In this document: one piece after another, positions 25,727 through 33,938 of the stretch
How positions within the stretch are numbered: the stretch's first letter is position 1
Layout: every line of letters starts with the position of its first letter
Source of the DNA: Chryseobacterium gleum
GTDB lineage: Bacteria; Bacteroidota; Bacteroidia; UBA10329
DNA: 64,000 bases
NCBI GenBank assembly: GCA_945903645.1
Contig: CAMDOM010000007.1
Location: 1-64,000 of the forward strand
Direction of reading: 5' to 3'
Notes under the pieces: model-generated
Told to the model about the DNA's origin: nothing
What the model saw: the letters and a program-made list of their open reading frames with translations, nothing else
Databases searched by the model: none
Program-made: the position numbers and the translations under genes

Positions 25727-27853
25727 ATGCAAATCTTCCAAGCCTCCGCATTTACCCTTACAGCACTACTGCTGTTTTCTTGCACTAACTCAGAAATGAA
25801 AGAACCCACAGCCACTCCGCCCATTGCCGCCAAAAAACCAAAAGACCTCACCATACACGGCCACACCCGCGTAGATGAATACTTCTGGCTGAACGACCGC
25901 GAAAACCCAGAGGTAATCAAGTACCTCACGGATGAGAATACTTACACCAAGGCCATCATGGCCGATACCGATACCTTTCAGGCCAAGCTCTACAAAGAGA
26001 TGCGCAGCCGCATTAAGGAAGATGATACATCCGTGCCCTACAAAGACAATGGCTATTGGTACTACACCCGCTACGAAGAGGGAAAAGAATACGCCATTCA
26101 TTGCCGCAAAAAAGGCAGCATGGAGGGTGCCGAGGAAATCCTGCTCAATGAAAACGAACTGGCCGAAGGCCATGACTATTTCAGCGCAGGCGGCCTCACC
26201 GTGAGTGACGACAACAAATGGTTGTCATTCTCTATCGACACCGTAAGCAGAAGGCTCTATACCATCCATTTCAAAAATTTGGAGACAGGTGAAATTCTTG
26301 CCGAATCAATTCCAAATTCGGAAGGCGGTGTGGCTTGGGCTGCCGACAACAAAACGGTGTTCTATGCCAAAAAGGATTTACAAACCTTGCGCACACCTGA
26401 GATTTATCGTCACGTGGTGGGTACCGCTGCAAGTGCTGATAAACTCATTTTCACCGAAGAAGACGACACCTTCAATTGCTCTGTGTGGCGCAGTCGCAGC
26501 AAAGCCAAAATTTTCATTGGTTCGTACCAAACCGTCAGCACCGAATACCGCATGTTGGATGCTTCCAAGCCCGAAGGCGAGTTTGTCCTCATCGAACCCC
26601 GCAGCCGCGACCACGAGTATAGCGTTACCGACTTTGGTGACAAGCTCTACATCGTTACCAACCTAGAGGCCAAAAATTTCCGCCTTATGGAAGCTCCAGT
26701 TAAATCTCCCGGACGGAAAAACTGGAAAGAAGTGATAGCCCACCGCCCCGAAACATTGCTGGAAGGAGTGGAAATGTTCAAAGATTTTATGGTACTCGAA
26801 GAGCGCACCAACGGACTTAGCATGTTGCGCATTCGCAAGCAAAGCACAGGTGAAGAGCATTACGTAAACTTTGGCGAGGCAGCATACACCACCTATCTTT
26901 CTACCAATCGCGAATTCGATACGGACAAACTGCGCTATGGCTACAGCAGCATGACCACACCTTGGAGCACCTTTGAATACGGCATGGCTACCAAAGAACG
27001 TACGCTATTGAAAGAACAACCCGTAATTGGCACCTTCAAAAAAGAGAATTACACCACCGAGCGCATCATGGCCACCGCCACCGATGGTACCAAAGTGCCA
27101 ATTTCTATCGTGTATAGAAAAGGGGTGAAAAAAGACGGCAGCGCCCCGCTTTTGCTTTATGCCTACGGTAGCTATGGTGCCAGCATGGATGCGTATTTCA
27201 GCTCTACAAATCTTTCGTTGCTCGACCGAGGGTTCATCTATGCCATTGCTCACATTCGCGGTGGCGAAGAAATGGGCCGTCAGTGGTATGAGGATGGTAA
27301 ACTCCTGAAGAAGAAAAACACTTTCACCGATTTCATCGACTGTGGCGAGCATTTGATAAAATCAGGCTACACCGGCAAAGACAAGCTGTTTGCTATGGGA
27401 GGAAGCGCAGGCGGATTGCTTATGGGTGCAGTAGTTAACATGCGTCCTGACCTATGGAAAGGCGTGGTAGCCGCAGTTCCTTTTGTAGATGTAGTTACCA
27501 CCATGCTTGACGAAAGCATTCCGCTTACCACAGGCGAATATGACGAGTGGGGCAACCCGAACGTGAAGGAATACTATGACTACATCCGTAGCTATTCGCC
27601 CTACGATAACGTGGAAGCCAAAGAATATCCCAATATGCTCGTCACCACAGGTCTGCACGATAGCCAAGTGCAATACTGGGAACCTGCCAAGTGGGTAGCC
27701 CGCCTTCGCGACCGCAAAACTGGTAATAATCTTTTGCTACTTCACACCAACATGGAAGCCGGCCATGGTGGTGCAAGCGGTCGCTTCGAATCGCTCAAAG
27801 AAACTGCCCTCGAATTCGCGTTCATCTTCAAATTGATGGGGATTAAAGAGTAG
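25727..27853 (+). CDS. S9 family oligopeptidase (oligopeptidase B-like), lipoprotein
   Basis: The 708-residue protein starts with a lipoprotein signal (FTLTALLLFSC, Cys at about 18), so it is probably tethered in the periplasm or outer membrane. Residues of about 45-430 form the beta-propeller of prolyl-oligopeptidase relatives; the alpha/beta hydrolase domain follows. The catalytic serine is in GGSAGGLLMGAVVNMRPDLWKG, and the histidine in NMEAGHGGASGRF near the C-terminus. The GEYDEWGNP motif and IRGGEEMGRQWYEDGKLLKKKNTF are typical of oligopeptidase B (cleavage after basic residues) rather than prolyl oligopeptidase. Length fits. It is a single gene after a long non-coding stretch with candidate regulatory repeats. 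Confidence 0.9.
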   Translation: MQIFQASAFTLTALLLFSCTNSEMKEPTATPPIAAKKPKDLTIHGHTRVDEYFWLNDRENPEVIKYLTDENTYTKAIMADTDTFQAKLYKEMRSRIKEDDTSVPYKDNGYWYYTRYEEGKEYAIHCRKKGSMEGAEEILLNENELAEGHDYFSAGGLTVSDDNKWLSFSIDTVSRRLYTIHFKNLETGEILAESIPNSEGGVAWAADNKTVFYAKKDLQTLRTPEIYRHVVGTAASADKLIFTEEDDTFNCSVWRSRSKAKIFIGSYQTVSTEYRMLDASKPEGEFVLIEPRSRDHEYSVTDFGDKLYIVTNLEAKNFRLMEAPVKSPGRKNWKEVIAHRPETLLEGVEMFKDFMVLEERTNGLSMLRIRKQSTGEEHYVNFGEAAYTTYLSTNREFDTDKLRYGYSSMTTPWSTFEYGMATKERTLLKEQPVIGTFKKENYTTERIMATATDGTKVPISIVYRKGVKKDGSAPLLLYAYGSYGASMDAYFSSTNLSLLDRGFIYAIAHIRGGEEMGRQWYEDGKLLKKKNTFTDFIDCGEHLIKSGYTGKDKLFAMGGSAGGLLMGAVVNMRPDLWKGVVAAVPFVDVVTTMLDESIPLTTGEYDEWGNPNVKEYYDYIRSYSPYDNVEAKEYPNMLVTTGLHDSQVQYWEPAKWVARLRDRKTGNNLLLLHTNMEAGHGGASGRFESLKETALEFAFIFKLMGIKE

Positions 27854-27961
27854 GGAAAGAGGGTTGATTGTGGGTCTCAAAGGCTATCGAAAACCTTACG
27901 CTGTATCTTTAATTTAGATTTGTGATAAGGCTCAGGTAGCTTTAACTCAAAAACGACTACT

Positions 27962-27981
27962 TATCTTTGCTCATCAGCAAA
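27962..27981 (+). promoter_or_regulatory. Promoter and candidate operator of the VapBC-like pair
   Basis: TATCTTTG (27962-27969) is an exact -7 box 20 bases before the vapB-like ATG. The inverted repeat TTTGCT-CATC-AGCAAA (27966-27981) overlaps its TTTG half and the predicted start of transcription, as expected for an autorepressor site. An upstream TTTA at 27941-27944, with a 17-base spacer, could serve as the -33 element. Confidence 0.5.
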
Positions 27982-27989
27982 AAGACAAC

Positions 27990-28217
27990 ATGAATATCCA
28001 AGCCGAAAAACTCGACCTTATCCAATGGGTGCTGCAGCTAACTGATAGTGCGGTTCTTTCTCAATTGAAAGAGCTGAAGTCAGGTCAGTCGTCTGTTCGA
28101 AAAAGCAAAGCTCGGTTTAAGATAGCCTCTTTACGCGGCAAGGCGAGCCCAATGGCAAACGAGACAATCGATACACAGCTTAAGGCACTTCGTGAGGAAT
28201 GGACCAGAGATATCTAA
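27990..28217 (+). CDS. VapB-like antitoxin
   Basis: A 75-residue protein directly before and overlapping (by 19 bases) a PIN-domain gene. It has an amphipathic N-terminal half (LDLIQWVLQLTDSAVLSQLKELK) and a basic middle, without a DNA-binding fold I can name with certainty. Such short proteins in Bacteroidota are commonly the antitoxins of PIN toxins; its C-terminal part would wrap the toxin. The overlap suggests coupled translation. Assignment rests mainly on the neighbour. Confidence 0.68.
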   Translation: MNIQAEKLDLIQWVLQLTDSAVLSQLKELKSGQSSVRKSKARFKIASLRGKASPMANETIDTQLKALREEWTRDI

Positions 28218-28588
28218 TAGATACAAGTGCGGCTATTAAGTATCTGTGTGGCACTTTCGCAGAAACGGGGCTAGTGTTTTTGGACAGTGTGGTGAACAGC
28301 GAAAGCATCATTTCGTTTATCTCGGAAATTGAGTTGTTGGCATGGAATCCTCCTAAGGAGTCTGACCTTATTGTGTATCAGCAATTTGTGCAAGCATCAA
28401 GGATATTGGGGATAGATAAGCGTGTTGTTCAGAAAACGATTGAAATCCGAAAGCAATTTGGACTAAAGTTGCCAGATGCGGTAATTGCAGCTACTGCATT
28501 GATATATGACCTTACTCTCATAGCTGATAATGACCGGGATTTTCTAAAGGTCGATGGGCTGAAATACATCAACCCGAACACCGTTTAG
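28199..28588 (+). CDS. vapC: PIN-domain toxin, VapC-like
   Basis: The 129-residue protein has the PIN-domain acidic residues: Asp in YLIDTSAAIKYL (N-terminal), Glu in ISEIELLAW, Asp in LKLPDAVIAATAL and Asp in LIADNDRDF. These form the magnesium site of a ribonuclease that usually cuts tRNA or rRNA. The length fits VapC. Its start overlaps the antitoxin gene by 19 bases, and the pair shares a promoter with a palindrome at the transcription start. Expected role: growth arrest when the antitoxin is lost. Confidence 0.85.
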   Translation: MDQRYLIDTSAAIKYLCGTFAETGLVFLDSVVNSESIISFISEIELLAWNPPKESDLIVYQQFVQASRILGIDKRVVQKTIEIRKQFGLKLPDAVIAATALIYDLTLIADNDRDFLKVDGLKYINPNTV

Positions 28589-28654
28589 TGCATCAATTTG
28601 GTGAACATTTACATCATTAGGCAAGCAGTAACCAGCTATTCTCTTTTGCTCAAC

Positions 28655-30496
28655 ATGCGATTTGTCTTTGTTTTCCTTCTAATACCGCTGTGTTCGGTCG
28701 CTCAAAAAGGCTATTGGCAGCAGCATGTGGATTATCGCATGGACATCGACTTCGATGATTCTACGCATCGGTTCACGGGCAAGCAGCGGTTGGAGTACCA
28801 CAACAATTCGGGCGATACGCTGCGCAAAGTGTATTACCATCTCTACTTCAACGCATTTCAACCCGGCAGCATGATGGACGTGCGTTCGCGCACCATTGCC
28901 GATCCAGATCCGCGTGTTGGCGACCGCATCGTAGCATTAACCGAGACTGAAATCGGTTACCAAAAGGTAAAATCCTTGTTGCAAAATGGTACAGCGTTGA
29001 AATACACCGTTTCAGGAACCGTGCTTGAAGTTGAATTGGCAAAGCCTATCCTGCCTAATGCGAAAGTGGTGTTCGAAATGGAGTTTGAAGCCCAAGTGCC
29101 TGTTCAAATAAGGCGTTCTGGCCGAAACAATGCTGAAGGAATCGCCTATTCTATGACCCAATGGTATCCTAAAATGGCTGAATACGACCGCGAAGGCTGG
29201 CATGCTGACCCCTACGTGGCGCGCGAATTTCATGGGGTTTGGGGCAATTTCGAAGTGAATATTACCTTGCCAAAAGCTTATGTTCTTGGTGGAACTGGTG
29301 TGGTGCAAAATCCACAAGAAGTAGGGCACAATTACGAGAATCCGAACAAACCATTGGTTAAACCCAAAGGTGACCGCGTCACCTGGCGTTTCAAAGCCGA
29401 GCGCGTGCACGATTTCGCTTGGGCAGCCGATAAGCAGTATACTCACGACCGTGTTCAAACCAAAGATGGCCCAGAATTACACTTCCTGTATCTCAAGGAC
29501 AGTGTGGGCGAACTTTGGGACAAGCTGAAACCGCTGACGGTGGAAGCGTTCAACATCATGAATGAATTTGGTAAGTATCCCTACCCGCAGTTCTCTGTAA
29601 TTCAAGGGGGCGATGGAGGCATGGAATATCCCATGGCTACGCTTATTACCGGAGGAAGAAACATGGGAGGGTTGGTAAGTGTCACAGTTCACGAGGCGCT
29701 CCACAACTGGTATTATGGTGTGCTAGCCACCAACGAGGCCAAATATCCGTGGATGGATGAAGGCTTCACCACCTATGCCCAAAACGTTGTCCTCGATAGA
29801 CTCTATAAGCAAAATGCCGCGAATCCGCATGCACGCAATTATGGGAGCTATTTTAGCTATGTAACAAGTGACGACCACGAGCCCGCCACCACACATTCCG
29901 ATTTTTATCATACGAATAGGGCGTATGGAATAAGTGCATACTCCAAAGGCGCGGTGTTTTTACATCAACTGGGTTACATCATCGGGGAGCAAAATCTTCG
30001 AAAAGGGCTTTTGCGCTATTTCACCGAATGGGGTTTTAAACATCCCGCGCCAAGCGATTTCTTGTTGGTGATGGAAAAAACATCGGGCATGGAACTCGAT
30101 TGGTATTTGGAGCAGTTCATTGGCACCACAAACACGATTGATTACGGAATTCGTGAAGTGACTCCCAATGCCGATGGTGTGGAGGTGCAGTTGGAAAGAA
30201 TTGGAAACATGCCCATGCCAATTGACCTTGTAGTAACGCTGAACAATGGCCAAAAACAAGGATTCACCATCCCGCTAAGCATGATGCGGGGCGAGAAGAA
30301 TGAGCAATTTGCCGATAAGGTTAACCTTCTGCCCGATTGGCCTTGGGTGTATCCCGTTTATGGGTTTCAAATGCCGTATGCAGTGGATGAAATTACATCT
30401 ATTGAAATCGACCCATCAGGCCGATTGGCAGATGTCAATGCGATGAACAATAGATTTCCACCACCTTTGGCGCCCGAAACAATCCCTCAAGATTAG
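28655..30496 (+). CDS. M1 family zinc metallopeptidase, secreted
   Basis: The ATG at 28655 gives a clean signal peptide (MRFVFVFLLIPLCSVA|QKG); a TTG 19 codons earlier is in frame but would precede that signal. The gluzincin site is HEALH (346-350 of the ATG form) followed by 18 residues and Glu369 in PWMDEGFTTY, the HExxH-X18-E pattern of M1 peptidases. GGMEYPMATLI just before is the exopeptidase-like GxMEN region, with Tyr-Pro where Asn-Trp is common. The N-terminal half has the beta domain. It belongs to a Bacteroidota subgroup of about 610-640 residues. A second member begins outside the window and ends at 62888. A DUF192 gene follows two bases after the stop. Confidence 0.9.
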   Translation: MRFVFVFLLIPLCSVAQKGYWQQHVDYRMDIDFDDSTHRFTGKQRLEYHNNSGDTLRKVYYHLYFNAFQPGSMMDVRSRTIADPDPRVGDRIVALTETEIGYQKVKSLLQNGTALKYTVSGTVLEVELAKPILPNAKVVFEMEFEAQVPVQIRRSGRNNAEGIAYSMTQWYPKMAEYDREGWHADPYVAREFHGVWGNFEVNITLPKAYVLGGTGVVQNPQEVGHNYENPNKPLVKPKGDRVTWRFKAERVHDFAWAADKQYTHDRVQTKDGPELHFLYLKDSVGELWDKLKPLTVEAFNIMNEFGKYPYPQFSVIQGGDGGMEYPMATLITGGRNMGGLVSVTVHEALHNWYYGVLATNEAKYPWMDEGFTTYAQNVVLDRLYKQNAANPHARNYGSYFSYVTSDDHEPATTHSDFYHTNRAYGISAYSKGAVFLHQLGYIIGEQNLRKGLLRYFTEWGFKHPAPSDFLLVMEKTSGMELDWYLEQFIGTTNTIDYGIREVTPNADGVEVQLERIGNMPMPIDLVVTLNNGQKQGFTIPLSMMRGEKNEQFADKVNLLPDWPWVYPVYGFQMPYAVDEITSIEIDPSGRLADVNAMNNRFPPPLAPETIPQD

Positions 30497-30498
30497 CA

Positions 30499-31026
30499 AT
30501 GAAGTCGTGTTATAAATTAGTTCCAATCCTTTCGGTTTGTGTTTTTCTAGTAATTTCTATTGTTGCCTGCGATAGTCCACCAATTGAGGAACAAACACCA
30601 AAATCCGAGCAAAAAAGACAGCTTGGGCCTCAGTTTGTAAACGAAGGCACGCTCCATCTTATTAGTGCAGCGGGCGATACCATTCGTACCCTTGCCATTG
30701 AAATAGCCGATACCGAAAATGACCGTACCATTGGTCTCATGCATCGCAGGTCCATGCCCGACACGAAGGGAATGCTTTTCATTTTTGACGAAGAAGAACC
30801 ACGTAGCTTTTGGATGCGCAACACGCTCATTGGGCTCGACATCATTTATATCCGAGCTAATGGCGAAATTGAGAGCATCGCCAAATACACGGTTCCGCTC
30901 AATGAACAATCCATTCCATCTAAAGGTCCTGCTACTTATGTACTGGAAGTGATTGAAGGATTTTGTGATCGCTACAACGTTAAGGAAGGCGATAAGATTG
31001 CTTACACGAGAACGGAAACACTCTAG
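30499..31026 (+). CDS. DUF192 lipoprotein
   Basis: A 175-residue protein with an N-terminal lipoprotein signal (LSVCVFLVISIVAC) and a DUF192 domain over about 55-170. Family blocks are TIGLMHRRSMPDTKGMLFIF and RSFWMRNTLIGLDIIYI. The biochemical role of DUF192 is unknown; solved members have a small beta fold. It starts two bases after the M1 peptidase stop and is surely co-transcribed. Its stop codon shares bases with the stop of the convergent ATPase gene, the two lying within CTAG at 31023-31026. Confidence 0.88.
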   Translation: MKSCYKLVPILSVCVFLVISIVACDSPPIEEQTPKSEQKRQLGPQFVNEGTLHLISAAGDTIRTLAIEIADTENDRTIGLMHRRSMPDTKGMLFIFDEEEPRSFWMRNTLIGLDIIYIRANGEIESIAKYTVPLNEQSIPSKGPATYVLEVIEGFCDRYNVKEGDKIAYTRTETL

Positions 31027-32234
31027 TTTCTGCTAAGTAGAAACGTGTGCGCTGGCACCAATTCCAGTTCTAGGCCATCTTTTTGCATCGAATCTGTTTG
31101 ATTCCGGGTAACGATAAAACCCTTTGTCATCTTTAGTTCTCCCATGGCCTCCATTAAGCCATTGATTTCCCTATCGCGATTATCGCGGTGTATTTCATCG
31201 CACACTTGCACTACCATGGTGCAGCTATTGTTATCAAATACCACAAAATCGCATTCACCTTTTCCTTTAAAATAGAAAATAGAATCGTGGTGCTGTCGCA
31301 GATGAAGAAAAACCGCATTCTCCAACATACGACCTCTGTCTTCGCTAAAACTAAGCGTGTTGGCCACTACCATGCCGTTATCTATGGCGTAAACTTTCTT
31401 AGGATTTACCGATTGTTTTTTCGGTGAATAACTGAACATTGGCACTAGAAACAATAGATAGCAGTCCTGAAGCCATGCCAAGTAGTCTGACACCGAATTT
31501 GCCGAACCGATTGCAAATGATTTTGCTAAACTATTGAACGAGGTTTCTTTACCTACATTGGAAAGAAGGTGAAGAGTTACGTCCATCAAAGTCCGTGTGT
31601 TTCGAATGCCATGGCGCACCGCTATATCGCGCAGCACAATGTCTTTCAACAAAGTTTGTAGCATTTCTATGCGCCCACTGTCGAGGTATTCTGGAAACCC
31701 GCCATCTTTTAAATACTGCACTAACGAATCTGCTCCAAGTTCCAGTTTTTTATGATCGATATATTCCGGATAGGAAAAGGGAAAAAGCTCATGGCGGATA
31801 TGCCTTCCAGTAAGTCGCGTGCCCAGTTCACGACTCAGTAGCGAGGCATTCGAACCTGTGATAAATACCTTTTCGCCACGGTCGTGCAATTGGCGAACAA
31901 AAATTTCCCAGTCTGGAACGTTCTGTATTTCATCAAAGAAATAGGTAGTGATGCCAGTACCCATTACTTCGTCTAGCTTCGGAAAATCCTCTGTGCCGAA
32001 CCCATATATTCTAGCGTCTTCAAAATTGAAGAAAGCGGTATCACTGCCATATTGCTCTATCAAATGGCGCATTAGTGTGCTTTTGCCGCATCTGCGTATG
32101 CCGGAAACTACTTCAACATGACTTCCAGTTGTGCTCAAGTCGCGCAGGTAGGAGCGGTTTGTCCAAGCTCGCACCGTTTTTCGTGCTGCTTGCTGCATAA
32201 CAAATGCCTGTTCTATATCCTGTTTTAGCAGCAT
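31023..32234 (-). CDS. AAA ATPase with DUF4143 domain
   Basis: 403 residues. The N-terminal P-loop domain has Walker A SGIRRCGKST (about residues 43-52) and a Walker B-like region YFFDEIQNVPDWE (about 98-110). The sensor region is FITGSNASLLSRELGTRLTGR. The C-terminal DUF4143 domain follows (about 200-330), with a restriction-like fold segment (FYFKGKGECDFVVFD) that could be nuclease-derived. Proteins of this family are numerous in Bacteroidota and archaea, often next to mobile or defence genes; their targets are largely unknown. It is a single gene with a good promoter of its own. Confidence 0.87.
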   Translation of the reverse strand: MLLKQDIEQAFVMQQAARKTVRAWTNRSYLRDLSTTGSHVEVVSGIRRCGKSTLMRHLIEQYGSDTAFFNFEDARIYGFGTEDFPKLDEVMGTGITTYFFDEIQNVPDWEIFVRQLHDRGEKVFITGSNASLLSRELGTRLTGRHIRHELFPFSYPEYIDHKKLELGADSLVQYLKDGGFPEYLDSGRIEMLQTLLKDIVLRDIAVRHGIRNTRTLMDVTLHLLSNVGKETSFNSLAKSFAIGSANSVSDYLAWLQDCYLLFLVPMFSYSPKKQSVNPKKVYAIDNGMVVANTLSFSEDRGRMLENAVFLHLRQHHDSIFYFKGKGECDFVVFDNNSCTMVVQVCDEIHRDNRDREINGLMEAMGELKMTKGFIVTRNQTDSMQKDGLELELVPAHTFLLSRN

Positions 32235-32254
32235 CTCTCTTCGAGTTTATACTG

Positions 32255-32281
32255 CAAAGATATAAAAGTTTATCCTACCAA
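32255..32281 (-). promoter_or_regulatory. Promoter of the DUF4143 ATPase
   Basis: On the minus strand TTG (32281-32279), a 16-base spacer and TATCTTTG (32262-32255) form a Bacteroidota-type promoter, with a leader of about 15 bases to the ATG at 32234. Confidence 0.55.
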
Positions 32282-32311
32282 TATATGAATCTATATATTG
32301 ATAGTATATAG
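32279..32311. repeat. Overlapping AT-rich inverted repeats
   Basis: CAATATAT-GAATCT-ATATATTG (32279-32300) and CTATATA-TTGATAG-TATATAG (32291-32311) overlap each other. They fill the gap between the second barrel gene's stop (32313) and the ATPase promoter, whose -33 element is part of the first repeat. They could be an operator, or a weak RNA hairpin after the barrel genes. Confidence 0.5.
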
Positions 32312-32312
32312 A

Positions 32313-33938
32313 TTAGAAATCATCAAACGGTCGTGAAAGATCCGTAGAGATTCCGAAGAACACATAAATATCTTCTTTGCGGTGAAGTGCCGAAGTTTCT
32401 AAGCGTGTATTGAATCCTGCCATAATGCGCAGGTCCCAGTATGCATTGAGCACATATTCTGCACGCACTTGCCAAAGGAACAGCTCGGTGTCGAGGCCTT
32501 GGATCATCGTGTTGCCATATTCTCCTCTTCGGTCGCCATAGGAGCGATAGATGTTCTGCCCGAAACTCACTCCGCCAGTATCCAGTCCATAATTGGCATA
32601 GATGAACTTGGCCTCCATCAACCAATTGTTCTTACGGAAGCGAATCACATTAACCGATTCGATAAAATTGGCCCCAAGCGGATGCGCCAGCGTCTGGTTG
32701 TTATGGCCGTAGTTCCGTTCCACTGAGAAATGCGTGTATGTGAAAGGCCGTACCCAGTTAAACTCTGTCTGGTAATAGAAATTCTTCAATCCAAATGGAC
32801 TCCATCCTTTCAGTCCCACCTGAAATCCCTGCTTGTTTCCCCACCAGCCTGTTGGCTTGCTGGTGTCACCGCTAAGGCTACTGAACATCTCACTGAATTT
32901 CAACTCATCCAGTATCAGTTGCCCATAGAGATGATGGTTCTTACCAATACGCATACGAACATCGAGACCAAGTATAACATTGTCGGGAGACCGGAGCGAC
33001 ATCTCTACTGGGCGATAGAAAATTATCGGATTGATGTAGTTCGGTTCGAATCCACGCACCCCACTCGAATCCTGAGCCTGCCAAATGATGGACTCGAAAA
33101 GGCCGATGTTGAAACGTTTGCCTAGATTCAGCGACAGGTAGTGGAACGTACCCAATTTGTTGCTGCTTTCGGCTCCAGGACGAATATCCTTAAAGTTAGC
33201 GAAGATGTTCACATAGCGCACCTTCCAGAAACGGGTGTCCAACTTTAGGAACGAATAGGGCGATGCATTATCAGATAACAGCAGCGACCGATAGCCATTG
33301 CCAATGAATAGCTTGTCGTGCCCCGCCTGCACATTGAAATGCTCCGAAGGAGTGTAGCTAAGATAGCCCGTTGGTATGAAGAATGTGCTCAGTTCCCCTT
33401 GGCGTTGAATCTCCCCAAATCCGGGGCGCACTCCCCACGCGTTCATATAATCCTGCACATGGGCCGGCCCACGGTAGGCACCTCCTTTCAGGTCAAAGTG
33501 AGCCTTAAACTTTGATGTCATCCAAATATCGCCCCGCAAACCACCATAGAGGTCGGTGATGAGGCCGCTGCCCGAACCACCTCCAACCATGCTGTGGAAA
33601 ATAGGATCCAGCACAAGTCCGAACCACTTCTTTTTAACATCCACAAAATGGCCTTGGGAGAATTTGTGTAGCCGCGAATTTTCATCGGGAACGAACGTGC
33701 TCAGAAACTCCTCATTTGCAAGAATAAACTGAGAATGCTGAACAAAAGGACGGATGTTGTGGTGTACGGATGATAGTCCACTACCGCTGAATTCCTCCTC
33801 CAAAAAGGTCTGCAGCAAAGGCGATTTGGCATCAGTAATCTGCTGTGCATTGGTGATTGATGCCCCAACTAGGAGGATTACCAATAGACTCAACTGCATA
33901 AGAGCACTACAAACAAGAATATTCGCTGACCTCTTCAT
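32313..33938 (-). CDS. RemB/Wzi-like outer-membrane barrel protein, second of tandem pair
   Basis: 541 residues with a signal peptide (about 1-31, ending TNAQQ). The sequence is full of alternating aromatic beta strands and carries blocks shared with the next gene: LFIGNGYRSLLLSDNASPYSFLKL, TFHYLSLNLGKRFNIGLFESIIW, YINPIIFYRPVE and HPLGANFIE. These match Wzi/capsule-assembly-like and gliding-motility RemB-like proteins of Bacteroidota. The likely role is binding or organising surface polysaccharide, or supporting gliding. Its start codon directly follows the stop of the upstream paralogue (33939), so the two are co-translated. It lies next to, but divergent from, the polysaccharide locus. Confidence 0.77.
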   Translation of the reverse strand: MKRSANILVCSALMQLSLLVILLVGASITNAQQITDAKSPLLQTFLEEEFSGSGLSSVHHNIRPFVQHSQFILANEEFLSTFVPDENSRLHKFSQGHFVDVKKKWFGLVLDPIFHSMVGGGSGSGLITDLYGGLRGDIWMTSKFKAHFDLKGGAYRGPAHVQDYMNAWGVRPGFGEIQRQGELSTFFIPTGYLSYTPSEHFNVQAGHDKLFIGNGYRSLLLSDNASPYSFLKLDTRFWKVRYVNIFANFKDIRPGAESSNKLGTFHYLSLNLGKRFNIGLFESIIWQAQDSSGVRGFEPNYINPIIFYRPVEMSLRSPDNVILGLDVRMRIGKNHHLYGQLILDELKFSEMFSSLSGDTSKPTGWWGNKQGFQVGLKGWSPFGLKNFYYQTEFNWVRPFTYTHFSVERNYGHNNQTLAHPLGANFIESVNVIRFRKNNWLMEAKFIYANYGLDTGGVSFGQNIYRSYGDRRGEYGNTMIQGLDTELFLWQVRAEYVLNAYWDLRIMAGFNTRLETSALHRKEDIYVFFGISTDLSRPFDDF

